Positions 35,839 through 43,834 of a stretch of 64,000 nt of DNA are shown here, one piece after another. The stretch comes from Chloroflexota bacterium (GTDB taxonomy: Bacteria; Chloroflexota; Dehalococcoidia; Lucifugimonadales; Australimonadaceae). Position 1 is the first letter of the stretch, and each line of letters starts with the position of its first letter. The position numbers and the translations under genes are program-made. The DNA is taken from assembly GCA_009838965.1 (NCBI GenBank), contig VXQP01000081.1, positions 72,014-136,013 of the forward strand, read 5' to 3'. The notes below the pieces were generated by a model, which was not told where the DNA came from, did not search any database, and saw only the letters and a program-made list of their open reading frames with translations.

Positions 35839-36933
35839 ATGACTACCGAAACGAAGTTGCGGGTCATCGATGCGGACGCGCACGTCTGCGAGACAGAGCG
35901 TACCTGGGATTACCTGGAACCCGCCGAGGAGAAGTACCGGCCCATCCTCTACACGTCGCCCTCAGCTCCCACCAAGGAGTTCTGGGTGATAGAGGAACGC
36001 ATACGCGGGCTCCGCTTCCCGACACTGTCTGAGCAGCAGCTCCTCACGATGTCCGAGACAGCGGGGCGCCGGATGGACACGCCCCGCGAAGCACGCGAAC
36101 TCGACGACGTTCAGCTCAGACTTCGGGAGATGGACCATCTCGGTATCGACGTCCAGGTGCTGCACAACACCCTCTGGATCGAGCAGGTCAGCGCCGACCC
36201 CGACGCCGAGGCCGCGCTCTGCCGCAGCTGGAACAAGTGGCTCGCGGACATCTGGAGGGAGGCCGACGGCAGGCTTCGCTGGTCGTGCGTCGTGCCGTCG
36301 CTGCTGCCCGACGAGGCGATCGAGCAGATGCGCTTTGCCAAAGAGAACGGGGCCGTCGCACTCTGCCTGCGGCCCTTCGACGGCGACAAGTACCTCATCA
36401 ACCCGTACTTCTACCCGCTCTTCGAGGAGGCGGAGCGGCTGGACATGGCGATAGCGGTGCACATCGCGAACGCCAGTCCGCAGTACCGCCAGCTGTTCGG
36501 CTCCATCTTTACGAACGCGAACTCGTTCGCGCTCTTCCGCGCCCCGACGATGATGGTCTGTCACTCGCTGCTCAACAGCGAGATCCCACAGCTCTTCCCC
36601 AACCTTCGCTGGGGGTTCATCGAGTCGTCCGCCTCATGGGTCCCGTGGGTCTACCACGAGATCGCCAACCGGTGGCGCGCGGGCGGGAAGGAGATGTCCG
36701 ACGACCCGTTCGGAGACGCCAATATCTACGTCACCTGCCAGACCGACGACGACCTCCCGTACGTCCGGAGTTACGCCGGCGAACACTGTCTGGTGATTGG
36801 CACGGACTACGGCCACATCGACCCGTCCAGCGAGGTGGACGCTATCTCCGTCTTCAAGGCCGACGAACGCCTGGACGCGGTGGAGAAAGAACGGATCCTG
36901 CTGCACAACCCTCGCAGGCTGTACGGGATATAG
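35839..36933 (+). CDS. Amidohydrolase family protein
   Basis: A 364-residue TIM-barrel amidohydrolase with DADAHVCETERTWDYL (metal motif) near the N-terminus, VAVHIANASPQYRQ in the centre and VIGTDYGHIDPSSE near the C-terminus. It is a paralogue of the gene at 28430, sharing the ERTWD start, NKWLADI/NRWLADI, RWGF-E-SASWVP and GTDYGH. ATG 35839 lies eight bases after GGGAGG. An MBL-fold gene follows after eight bases. The two are likely co-transcribed and could act on successive intermediates. Confidence 0.92.
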   Translation: MTTETKLRVIDADAHVCETERTWDYLEPAEEKYRPILYTSPSAPTKEFWVIEERIRGLRFPTLSEQQLLTMSETAGRRMDTPREARELDDVQLRLREMDHLGIDVQVLHNTLWIEQVSADPDAEAALCRSWNKWLADIWREADGRLRWSCVVPSLLPDEAIEQMRFAKENGAVALCLRPFDGDKYLINPYFYPLFEEAERLDMAIAVHIANASPQYRQLFGSIFTNANSFALFRAPTMMVCHSLLNSEIPQLFPNLRWGFIESSASWVPWVYHEIANRWRAGGKEMSDDPFGDANIYVTCQTDDDLPYVRSYAGEHCLVIGTDYGHIDPSSEVDAISVFKADERLDAVEKERILLHNPRRLYGI

Positions 36934-36941
36934 GAGACGCC

Positions 36942-37727
36942 ATGCCGACGGTTGACGTCCTGCTGCACGGAGAGTCCATCGCCACCAACTACGGCTCCAT
37001 CGGCTACTGCAGCACACTGTTGGTCCGGGGTGACCGCAATATCGTCGTGGACACGGGTCACGTCGGCAGGCGGCGCGCACTACTCGAGGCGCTGGCGGAG
37101 CATGGGCTGGGGCCGTCCGACATTGACGTCGCGGTGATGACGCACTCGCACTGGGACCATGCGCAGAACTACGACGTACTCGACTCTGCCGAAGTGCTGA
37201 TCCACGAATGGGAGCGGCGGTACGCGCGCAATCCCCACCCGAACGACTGGGCCACACCGCTCTGGACGAGTGCGATGCTCGACACGATTTCGAACCTCAA
37301 GGAGGTCGAGGACGGCTACGAGATCGAGCAAGGGGTGCGCATCCTGCACACGCCGGGGCACTCCGCGGGCACGATGGCCGTTATCGTCGATACGCCGGAA
37401 GGGCCGGTTGCGATAACGGGCGACGGCGTGGCGAACGCGCAGGTGGCGCTGACGAAGGTGAACGCCAACGTCTTCTGGAGCGAGGAGGACTCGCGGCGGA
37501 GCATCGACCGCGTGCTTGAGGAGGCGGAGGTTATCTATCCGGGGCACGATCGCCCCTTCCGCGTGCTCGGCAGCGGGGGAGTCGAGCACATCGCGACACG
37601 GCAGCTGGTGTTCATGGGCGTTGACCTCGAGGACCCGAACGTCTCGGTCACTGTGGAGCGGCGTCCGCCGTACGTCATGCCGGGCACCGACGACCAGACC
37701 ATGGAGCGCCTGGGCTACGAGTCGTAG
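36942..37727 (+). CDS. MBL-fold metallo-hydrolase
   Basis: A 261-residue metallo-beta-lactamase fold protein with the full di-zinc set: MTHSHWDHAQNY (HxHxDH), HTPGHSAGTM, ITGDGVANAQ and a late YPGHDRPF. The ORF-track frame begins 700 bases earlier; ATG 36942, after TAGGAG, opens the fold. The resemblance is to AHL-lactonase/quorum-quencher-like and general hydrolases. With an amidohydrolase just upstream it could be a lactonase or thioesterase step. Substrate unknown. Confidence 0.9.
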   Translation: MPTVDVLLHGESIATNYGSIGYCSTLLVRGDRNIVVDTGHVGRRRALLEALAEHGLGPSDIDVAVMTHSHWDHAQNYDVLDSAEVLIHEWERRYARNPHPNDWATPLWTSAMLDTISNLKEVEDGYEIEQGVRILHTPGHSAGTMAVIVDTPEGPVAITGDGVANAQVALTKVNANVFWSEEDSRRSIDRVLEEAEVIYPGHDRPFRVLGSGGVEHIATRQLVFMGVDLEDPNVSVTVERRPPYVMPGTDDQTMERLGYES

Positions 37728-37781
37728 GTCATGGCGGGCGCAATGGGTTTGGCGCACGGATGCTGGGAGAGATCTGTTATT

Positions 37782-37816
37782 GATACTGGCGCTCGTGGAG
37801 TTGGCATCCAGGTATC
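37782..37816. promoter_or_regulatory. Inverted repeat GATACTGG/CCAGGTATC
   Basis: GATACTGG (37782-37789, with a preceding T that extends the arm) pairs with CCAGGTATC(A) at 37808-37816, with one bulged base and an 18-base loop. It sits some 50 bases after the MBL gene and 50 bases before the promoter-like element, so it could be a weak terminator for the upstream operon or a distal operator. Confidence 0.35.
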
Positions 37817-37863
37817 AGTATGAGGGTGGCGGCGAAACTACGCTGAAATCGGCTTGAAACCGC

Positions 37864-37897
37864 TTGACAGTGCTTAAACGCGCTGTTTAAGATGCAC
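37864..37897 (+). promoter_or_regulatory. Sigma-70-like promoter overlapped by a 7-5-7 palindrome
   Basis: TTGACA (37864-37869) is a consensus -35 box, followed after 16 bases by TTTAAG (4/6 match to -10). The spacer and -10 are covered by the perfect inverted repeat CTTAAAC-gcgct-GTTTAAG (37873-37891), flanked by GTG and CAC. A repressor bound here would block RNA polymerase. It would control the operon beginning at 38155; no regulator gene of an obvious family is adjacent. Confidence 0.6.
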
Positions 37898-38154
37898 CTT
37901 GTCCTGAGTGACTGTGGTTTGAGTGAGCCGCAGGATGAGGTGGCCCCGGGGGACTGGGGGGCCGACTCCAAACGGCGAGCTCGGGCGCCCCAGTTGCTCA
38001 GGACACCTCTTTTAATGCAGGTCGGGGTGTTATACACGAATCCTGGCAGCCCCGCCACCCCATCTCCGTCCGGCCCCTTGCACCTGCTTCAACCCGACGT
38101 CCGCATATCCGCGTTATGCGCTATCCTCCCCCTTGCACCCAGGGAGGCGTACTC

Positions 38155-38568
38155 ATGGAACCGTTGCGACTGGACGAGGCTGTACGGATGCTCGAGGCGG
38201 GGCGTGCGAAGGCCGGGGAGCTCGGCATCCGGGTCAGCATCGCGGTGCTCGATCCGCGCGGCGACCTTGTCGCGCTGAACCGTATGGACGGCGCGCTCTG
38301 GCGCAGCGTCCCCATCTCCCAGGGCAAGGCCGCCGCGTCAGCCGCGTGGGATATGCCGAGCGGCGACCTGAGCGACCGCTGGGACCAGCCGGTCGTCCGC
38401 GCTCTCTCGATGATGGAGAATGGGCGGCTCATCCCGTGGCAGGGCGCCCTCCCCATTCGCAGGCCGGATGGCGCGATGGTCGGCGCGATAGGCGTCAGCG
38501 GTGCGCGCCCGGCAGAGGATGAGGCGGTCGCTGCGGCGGGGCTCGCAGCGTTGGAGACGCAGTCGTGA
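38155..38568 (+). CDS. GlcG/HbpS-family heme-degrading-domain protein
   Basis: A 137-residue protein of the GlcG/HbpS (DUF336) family. The signatures are VSIAVLDPRGDLVALNRMDGA, ISQGKAAASAA and GAMVGAIGVSGARPAEDEAVA. The ORF-track start at 38116 is replaced by ATG 38155, which follows GGGAGG. Members are found in glycolate-utilisation and diol operons and in heme-binding sensors; the exact chemistry is unsettled. It overlaps the Ldh2 gene by GTGA, tying it to 2-hydroxyacid metabolism. Confidence 0.88.
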   Translation: MEPLRLDEAVRMLEAGRAKAGELGIRVSIAVLDPRGDLVALNRMDGALWRSVPISQGKAAASAAWDMPSGDLSDRWDQPVVRALSMMENGRLIPWQGALPIRRPDGAMVGAIGVSGARPAEDEAVAAAGLAALETQS

Positions 38569-39641
38569 CGCAGAGTTTCCACATCCGGGAAGAGGACGCC
38601 GTTCGCGTACAGGCTGAACCGCTGCGCGAGGCCACGGAGGCGCTGTTCAGGAAGGTGGGGCTCGACGAAGCCGATGCTGCGCTCGCGGCTGACGTGCTCG
38701 TCACTGCCGACCTGCGCGGCGTGGATAGCCACGGCGTCTCCAACATGCTCAAGGTCTACCTCGACCGCTACCAGAGCGGCGTGCAGAAGACCGCGCCGCA
38801 GTGGCGCATCGTGCGGGAACGCGCGGCGTCGGCCAACATCGACTGCGACCGTGGACTCGGCGTCATCATCGCGCCGAAGGCGATGGAGATCGCCATCGAG
38901 AAAGCGCGGAACACGGGCATCGGGGTCGTCACGATGTTCAACGGTGGGCACGTCGGCATGGCGGCCTACCACGCGATGCTCGCACTGCCGCACGACATGA
39001 TCGGCGTCTGCATGACGGCGACAGGCCCGGACGTCGCGCCGACGTTCGGACGAGCGCCGCGTCTCGGCACGAACCCCATCGCTATCGCTGCACCCACACG
39101 GGAGGAGCGTCCATGGGTGTTCGACATGGCGACGAGCGTGGTGCCGGTGAACAAGGTGCGGAACGCCCGCCGCATGGGCACGATGCTGCCGCCGGGGACC
39201 ATCGCTGCGGAGGACGGCACGCCGGTGATGGAGCCTGCGCCCGTGCCCGACGACTACATCCTGCTGCCGCTCGGTACGAACCGCGACTCCGGCTCGCACA
39301 AGGGCTACGGCCTCGCGGTGGCGGTGGACATCATGTGCTCCGTGCTCTCGGGGACGGACTACGGGATGCAGGCCGGACGGCAGAACTACCGCCACTACGT
39401 CGCCGCGTACAACATCGACGCCTTCAGCGACGTGGGCGAGTTCAAGGCGCGCATGGACGACTTCATCCGCGAGTTGAAGGCGACGCCTCCGGCGACGGGC
39501 CACGACCGTGTGATGGTGGCGGGCGACCCGGAGTGGGATGCGCTGGAGGAGCGCTCCGTGAAAGGCATCCCGTTGCATTGCGAGGTGGTCGACTGGTTCC
39601 GGGGCGTCTGCGCCGAATTCGATGTCGAGTGCGAGGTATAG
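38565..39641 (+). CDS. Malate/L-lactate/ureidoglycolate dehydrogenase family protein (Ldh2)
   Basis: A 358-residue NAD(P)-dependent dehydrogenase of the Ldh2 (YlbC/ComC/AllD) family. Visible motifs are LRGVDSHGVSNMLKVYLDR, GVVTMFNGGHVGMAAYHAM (catalytic-His region), RLGTNPIAIAAPT and NRDSGSHKGYGLAVAVDIM. It starts at GTG 38565 inside the previous stop. The family oxidises 2-hydroxyacids such as malate, lactate, ureidoglycolate or sulfolactate. The GlcG-like partner and downstream quinone-oxidoreductase-like gene form the rest of the operon. Confidence 0.92.
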   Translation: MTQSFHIREEDAVRVQAEPLREATEALFRKVGLDEADAALAADVLVTADLRGVDSHGVSNMLKVYLDRYQSGVQKTAPQWRIVRERAASANIDCDRGLGVIIAPKAMEIAIEKARNTGIGVVTMFNGGHVGMAAYHAMLALPHDMIGVCMTATGPDVAPTFGRAPRLGTNPIAIAAPTREERPWVFDMATSVVPVNKVRNARRMGTMLPPGTIAAEDGTPVMEPAPVPDDYILLPLGTNRDSGSHKGYGLAVAVDIMCSVLSGTDYGMQAGRQNYRHYVAAYNIDAFSDVGEFKARMDDFIRELKATPPATGHDRVMVAGDPEWDALEERSVKGIPLHCEVVDWFRGVCAEFDVECEV

Positions 39642-39656
39642 GAGGCGGACGGCAGG

Positions 39657-40646
39657 ATGCGAGCGGCATGGTACGAGCGGTACGGCCCTGCGCGGGACGT
39701 TTTCCATGTCGGTGAGATGCCGGACCCGGAGCCGGGGCGCGGCGAGGTGCTGGTGCGCGTCCACGCATCGGGTGTGAACCCGTCGGATTGGAAGTCGCGT
39801 ACCGGCTCACGCGGGCCGGAGATGCCGTTTCCGCGCATCATTCCGCACAGCGATGGCGCGGGCGTCGTCGAGGCGGTCGGTGTGGGCGTGGACGCGTCCA
39901 GGGTCGGCGAGCGTGTCTGGCTGTTCGAAGGCCAGTGGCAGCGTCCGTTCGGCACCGCTGCCGAGTACATCGCGCTGCCGTCGGCCCACGCTCCGGTGCT
40001 TCCGGAGAGCGTGACGTTCCAGGAGGGCGCGTGCATCGGCATTCCGGCGATGACCGCGCACCGGTGCCTGTTTGCCAGCGGGCCGGTGAACGGCATGACC
40101 GTCCTCGTGACCGGAGGAGCGGGCGCCGTGGGGCATTGCGCCATCCAGTTCGCCAGGTGGGGTGGCGCGACAGTCATCGCCACGGTGAGCTCGGACGAGA
40201 AGGCGGGCCATGCGCTGCGTGCCGGAGCCGACCACACGGTCAACTACCGCACGGAAGACGTGGGAGAGCGCGTGCTGGAGCTCACCGGTGGCGAGGGCGT
40301 AGAACGCATCATTGAGGTCGACTTTGGCGGCAACCTCGCCGCCAGCAAGCGCGCGCTGCGGCTGAACGGCGCGATCGGGTGCTATGCGTCGACCGGCGAC
40401 CGCGAGCCCGCGGTCGAGTACCAGGCGCTCTCGCGGAAGAATGCGACGGTGCATTTCGTACTCGTCTACTCGGAGCCGGAGCCGGCCAAGCAGCAGGCGG
40501 TGGACGACATCGCGAGTGCCATCGCCGATGGCGCGCTCACGCATCCCGTCGCGGCGGTCATGCCGCTGGACGACATCGCTGCCGCGCACGAACTGCAGGA
40601 GAGCAACGCAGCCATAGGAAACATCGTCATCGATCTCTCGCCGTGA
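39657..40646 (+). CDS. Zinc-independent MDR / NADPH:quinone reductase-like oxidoreductase
   Basis: A 329-residue medium-chain dehydrogenase/reductase of the quinone-reductase (QOR) type. The NAD(P) motif is VLVTGGAGAVGHCAIQFA, with an earlier VHASGVNPSDWKSRTGS in place of the structural zinc site. The substrate lobe is GVGVDASRVGERVWLF. GGAGG lies ahead of ATG 39657. It is the third gene of the operon and probably reduces a quinone or activated double bond. The coenzyme is likely NADPH by family, but its specificity is not shown. Confidence 0.9.
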   Translation: MRAAWYERYGPARDVFHVGEMPDPEPGRGEVLVRVHASGVNPSDWKSRTGSRGPEMPFPRIIPHSDGAGVVEAVGVGVDASRVGERVWLFEGQWQRPFGTAAEYIALPSAHAPVLPESVTFQEGACIGIPAMTAHRCLFASGPVNGMTVLVTGGAGAVGHCAIQFARWGGATVIATVSSDEKAGHALRAGADHTVNYRTEDVGERVLELTGGEGVERIIEVDFGGNLAASKRALRLNGAIGCYASTGDREPAVEYQALSRKNATVHFVLVYSEPEPAKQQAVDDIASAIADGALTHPVAAVMPLDDIAAAHELQESNAAIGNIVIDLSP

Positions 40647-40685
40647 ACCTGCACTGGAGAAATGCCTCATCTGCTACGCTACTTT

Positions 40686-40725
40686 CAGTAACAGGTCGCA
40701 CTGCATGTGGTGTGACCCGTTACTG
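40686..40725. promoter_or_regulatory. Long palindrome upstream of cNMP-binding gene
   Basis: CAGTAACAGGTCGCAC (40686-40701) pairs with GTGTGACCCGTTACTG (40710-40725) across an eight-base loop, with one mismatch and one G-T pair. It lies 30 bases before the cNMP-binding gene and 40 after the quinone-reductase stop. There is no T-run, so a dimeric-regulator operator (possibly autoregulatory) is preferred over a terminator. Confidence 0.5.
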
Positions 40726-40754
40726 ACAACACGATCGCTGCTGGGAGGGCCGCG

Positions 40755-41255
40755 TTGGAGAATGTGCTAGCACACAGCGAGTTGCTCAAGGGTTTCAGCC
40801 CCATCCACATCGAGCGTTTCCAGGACCTGGCGACGACTGTCACCGCCGAAGCAGGCAGCGAACTGTTCAGAAGCGGGGAGTATGCCCAGCACCTCTATGT
40901 CGCGCTCGATGGCGAGGTGGAGCTGCGCATGAACGTTCCGGAGTGGTGGGGCATCGACACCCCGCACCGCAAGGTTTCCACGGCCAAGGCCGGCCAGATA
41001 TTCGGCTGGTCCGCGCTCGTGGAGCCGTTCGTCTACTCCCTCACCGCCGTGTGCGTAACGGATGCAACGCTCGCGCGGTTCGAAGGTTCGCAGCTCGCGG
41101 ACCTGTGCGTGCGCGATCCGCACGTCGGCTATCGACTGCTCGGCCAGGTGCTCAAGGTGGTGTCGGGCAGGTTCCACACGCTTGCTGAAGCCGTCATGGC
41201 CCAGCGTGCGGTGCAGGTGTCGCAGGCCGCGAGCCGCGCCCGCCACCCCGACTAG
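40755..41255 (+). CDS. Cyclic-nucleotide-binding-domain protein (no HTH)
   Basis: A 166-residue protein with a cNMP-binding fold: LLKGFSPIHIERFQDLATTV, GSELFRSGEYAQHLYVALDGEVEL and KAGQIFGWSALVEP, followed by helices in place of a DNA-binding domain. The typical phosphate-cassette Arg is not obvious, so nucleotide binding is uncertain. The start is TTG 40755 after GGGAGGG. No helix-turn-helix follows, unlike CRP proteins. It is upstream of and probably co-transcribed with a D-aminoacylase gene. Confidence 0.8.
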   Translation: MENVLAHSELLKGFSPIHIERFQDLATTVTAEAGSELFRSGEYAQHLYVALDGEVELRMNVPEWWGIDTPHRKVSTAKAGQIFGWSALVEPFVYSLTAVCVTDATLARFEGSQLADLCVRDPHVGYRLLGQVLKVVSGRFHTLAEAVMAQRAVQVSQAASRARHPD

Positions 41256-41277
41256 GGCCCATCGGGCGAGGTCCCCC

Positions 41278-42834
41278 ATGTTCGACACGCTCATCGTGAA
41301 CGGGAAGGTGATCGACGGTGCGGGGCGCGCGTGGTTCCACGCCGCCGTTGGCATCGAGGGCGACACCGTCACGGTGCTCGAAGGCGACGTGTCGAACGTC
41401 GAGGCGGGGCGCACGATAGACGCGTCCGGCATGGCGGTCTGCCCCGGCTTCATCGACATGCACTCCCACTCGGACTTCGCGCTGCTCTCCTCGCCGCGCC
41501 ATGAACCGAAGGTGAGCCAGGGCGTGACGACCGAGGCTCTGGGGCAGGATGGCCTCTCCTACGCTCCCATCTCTCCCGTCAACCGGCAGCACCTCGTAGA
41601 CTATCTCGCCGCCGTGAACGGCCGCCCGCCCGAGGGCACCGAGTGGACGTCGGTGGCGTCGTTCCTCGATCTGTTCGAAGGCGCATCGTCGTGCAACGTC
41701 GTGTACTTCGTACCGCACGCGGCGCTCCGCATCGAAGCGATGGGATGGGCGAACCGTCTACCGACGGACCCCGAGCTGGCGCGGATGCGGGAGCTGGCGG
41801 TGCAGGGGATGCGCGACGGCGCCTTCGGCTTCTCCACCGGCCTGACGTACGTGCCGAACATCTACAGCGACACGCACGAGCTGACCGAGATTGCCGGTGC
41901 TGTCGCGCCCTACGGCGGCATCTACGTGACACACAGCCGCTATGCGCTCGGTGACGGACTGCTGGACCCGTTCCGCGAGGCGGTCGCGGTCGGCAGGGAG
42001 TCGGGCGCGCCGGTGCAGATATCGCATTATCACAACCCCGTCCCCGGCATGGGCGAACGGATGGTTGCGCTGGTGGACGAGTCGCGCTCGGCAGGCGTCG
42101 ACGTGACGTTCGACCAGTACCCGTACCCCGCGGCGAGCACGATCCTGCTGTCCCTCATCCCGCCGTGGGTGCACGAGGGCGGGCCGGAGATGCTGCTCCA
42201 GCGCATCGCGGACAAGGACGTGCGCGACCGGATTGCGGACGGCGTCTATCCACAGTGGGGCGGCTCGCTGGCCGACTACATGTTCGCGCATGTCGGTTCC
42301 GAGAAGAACAAGGAGTGGGAAGGGCGCTCGCTGCAGGACATGGCGGACGCCCAGGGCAAGCGGATGGTGGACACCATCTGCGACCTGCTCATCGAGGAGC
42401 ATCTGGAGGTGGCGTTCGTCGCCCGCACCGGCAACCCCGACAACGTGCGTACCATCATGGCGCATCCGGCGCAGATGGTGGGCAGCGATGGCCTGATGAC
42501 CGGCGAGATGCCCAACCCGCGCACCTACGGCACGTTTCCGTATCTGCTGGGGCAGGCGGTAGAGGAGGGGACGCTCCGGCTCGAGGACGCGGTGCACAAG
42601 ATGACAGGCGCTTCGGCCCGGCGGCTTGGGTTGCGCGACCGCGGCGTGCTGCGCGACGGTGCGAAGGCCGACGTGGTGGTGTTCGACCCGGAGCGTGTGC
42701 GTGCGCAGGCCACGTTCGAGTCACCGAAGCAGCTGGCGACAGGCATCGAGTATGTGTTCGTCAACGGCACGCTCGTGTGGGAGCATGGGCGGCACACCGG
42801 CGCGCTTCCGGGGCGCGCGCTGCGGAAGTCGTAG
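41278..42834 (+). CDS. N-acyl-D-amino-acid deacylase / D-aminoacylase family protein
   Basis: A 518-residue amidohydrolase of the D-aminoacylase family. The metal motif is GFIDMHSHSDFALL (HxHxD). The loop that carries a zinc-binding Cys in Alcaligenes-type D-aminoacylase (GNCG) reads ALGQDGLSYAP here, an Asp-bearing variant known in relatives. A late segment, GAKADVVVFDPERV, is typical of the C-terminal beta-sandwich. ATG 41278 replaces the ORF-track start at 41062. It probably deacylates N-acyl-D-amino acids or similar ureido compounds. Confidence 0.9.
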   Translation: MFDTLIVNGKVIDGAGRAWFHAAVGIEGDTVTVLEGDVSNVEAGRTIDASGMAVCPGFIDMHSHSDFALLSSPRHEPKVSQGVTTEALGQDGLSYAPISPVNRQHLVDYLAAVNGRPPEGTEWTSVASFLDLFEGASSCNVVYFVPHAALRIEAMGWANRLPTDPELARMRELAVQGMRDGAFGFSTGLTYVPNIYSDTHELTEIAGAVAPYGGIYVTHSRYALGDGLLDPFREAVAVGRESGAPVQISHYHNPVPGMGERMVALVDESRSAGVDVTFDQYPYPAASTILLSLIPPWVHEGGPEMLLQRIADKDVRDRIADGVYPQWGGSLADYMFAHVGSEKNKEWEGRSLQDMADAQGKRMVDTICDLLIEEHLEVAFVARTGNPDNVRTIMAHPAQMVGSDGLMTGEMPNPRTYGTFPYLLGQAVEEGTLRLEDAVHKMTGASARRLGLRDRGVLRDGAKADVVVFDPERVRAQATFESPKQLATGIEYVFVNGTLVWEHGRHTGALPGRALRKS

Positions 42835-42851
42835 GGCGAGGGAGGTTGCCG

Positions 42852-43799
42852 ATGACGGGCAGCGTCTGGGTACGCCTGCCGCTGTCGGAAGAGGACCGGG
42901 CCCTTCTGGCGCGCGAGTTTCCCTGCCTGACGTTCCATACCGGCTTCGATCTCGATCCGGCGGAGCAGGCACGCACTGAAGTCCTGTTCACGAGCGATCC
43001 GTTCAGCGACGACTTCATTCAGGCCATGCCTTGGCTGAAGTGGGTGCAGGTGACGCGGGGAGGCGGGGCGAGCTATATCACGCCGTCTATGCGGGAGCGC
43101 TCTATCCGCGTGACGACGTGCACCGGCATCCACGGAGCGCCGTTCTCCGAGTTCACGTTCGCCACGATCCTTACGCTGACCAAGCAACTGCCGCAGATCG
43201 TGGAGGCCCAGCGTGCTCACCGCTGGGTTGCGGACATGGGGCTGGGGAAGCTGGAGGGTAGCACGCTTGGCGTAGTGGGCCTGGGCGCCATCGGATCGGC
43301 GGTTGCGCAGAAGGCCAGGGCATTCGGGATGCGGGTGATGGCAACACGCCTGCGCCCGGACCACAAGCCGGACTACGTGGACTGGATAGCAGGGCCGGAC
43401 GGAACGCTCGATCTCCTGGCGGGGTCTGATTACGTCGTTGTTGCCAGACCGCCGGGCGGTGACAGGCGACCCTGGATCACGATGAGGGAGCTCAGGCTCA
43501 TGCGCCCGACCGCCATCCTGGTGGTCCTCGTCGGGGGCGGGTATATCGTCGACCTCGATGCGTTGGGTGATGCCCTCCGAGGAGGCGTCATCGCCGGAGC
43601 GGTCATCAACATCTCGCCATTCGAACCGCTTCCGGAAGATTCGCCGGCGTGGGACTTCCCCAACATGATCGTCAGCCCCGGACTTGCCGCCAGCGACCCG
43701 GACAAGTGGACGCTCCAGCGCAGCGTCTTCATCGACAACCTGCACCGTTACCTGGACGGCAGCGAGCTGCGCAACGAGTTCGGCGTTACCTCCTACTAG
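42852..43799 (+). CDS. D-isomer 2-hydroxyacid dehydrogenase-like protein lacking catalytic Arg and His
   Basis: A 315-residue D-2-hydroxyacid dehydrogenase fold with NAD motif VVGLGAIGSAVAQ (about 141-153) and substrate-loop GGGASYITP. The catalytic Arg, normally before GG in the NxARGG segment, is Val227 (VVLVGGGYIVD). The catalytic His, normally in the S/TPH segment, is Gly277 (IVSPGLAASD). Glu258 (FEPLP) is kept. ATG 42852 follows GGAGG. The length is normal, so it is not truncated. It may be a binding or regulatory protein, or have altered chemistry. It is the last gene of the cNMP/D-aminoacylase operon. Confidence 0.85.
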   Translation: MTGSVWVRLPLSEEDRALLAREFPCLTFHTGFDLDPAEQARTEVLFTSDPFSDDFIQAMPWLKWVQVTRGGGASYITPSMRERSIRVTTCTGIHGAPFSEFTFATILTLTKQLPQIVEAQRAHRWVADMGLGKLEGSTLGVVGLGAIGSAVAQKARAFGMRVMATRLRPDHKPDYVDWIAGPDGTLDLLAGSDYVVVARPPGGDRRPWITMRELRLMRPTAILVVLVGGGYIVDLDALGDALRGGVIAGAVINISPFEPLPEDSPAWDFPNMIVSPGLAASDPDKWTLQRSVFIDNLHRYLDGSELRNEFGVTSY

Positions 43800-43834
43800 C
43801 GTCCTGCTCCGTGAGTGCGTGGCGGCAGTCGGCC

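Larger units (their letters stand above)
37728..38154. other. Intergenic regulatory region
   Basis: About 430 bases without a credible gene; the 128-codon frame starting at 37892 has no ribosome-binding site or recognisable product. The region holds two inverted repeats (annotated separately), a TTGACA promoter element, and a ribosome-binding site GGGAGG just before the next gene. It is the control region of the GlcG-like/Ldh2 operon. Confidence 0.55.

Noticed and set aside
37892-38278. 128-codon plus-strand ORF in the intergenic region
   Set aside because: No ribosome-binding site, low-complexity protein, and it overlaps the GlcG-like gene in another frame.
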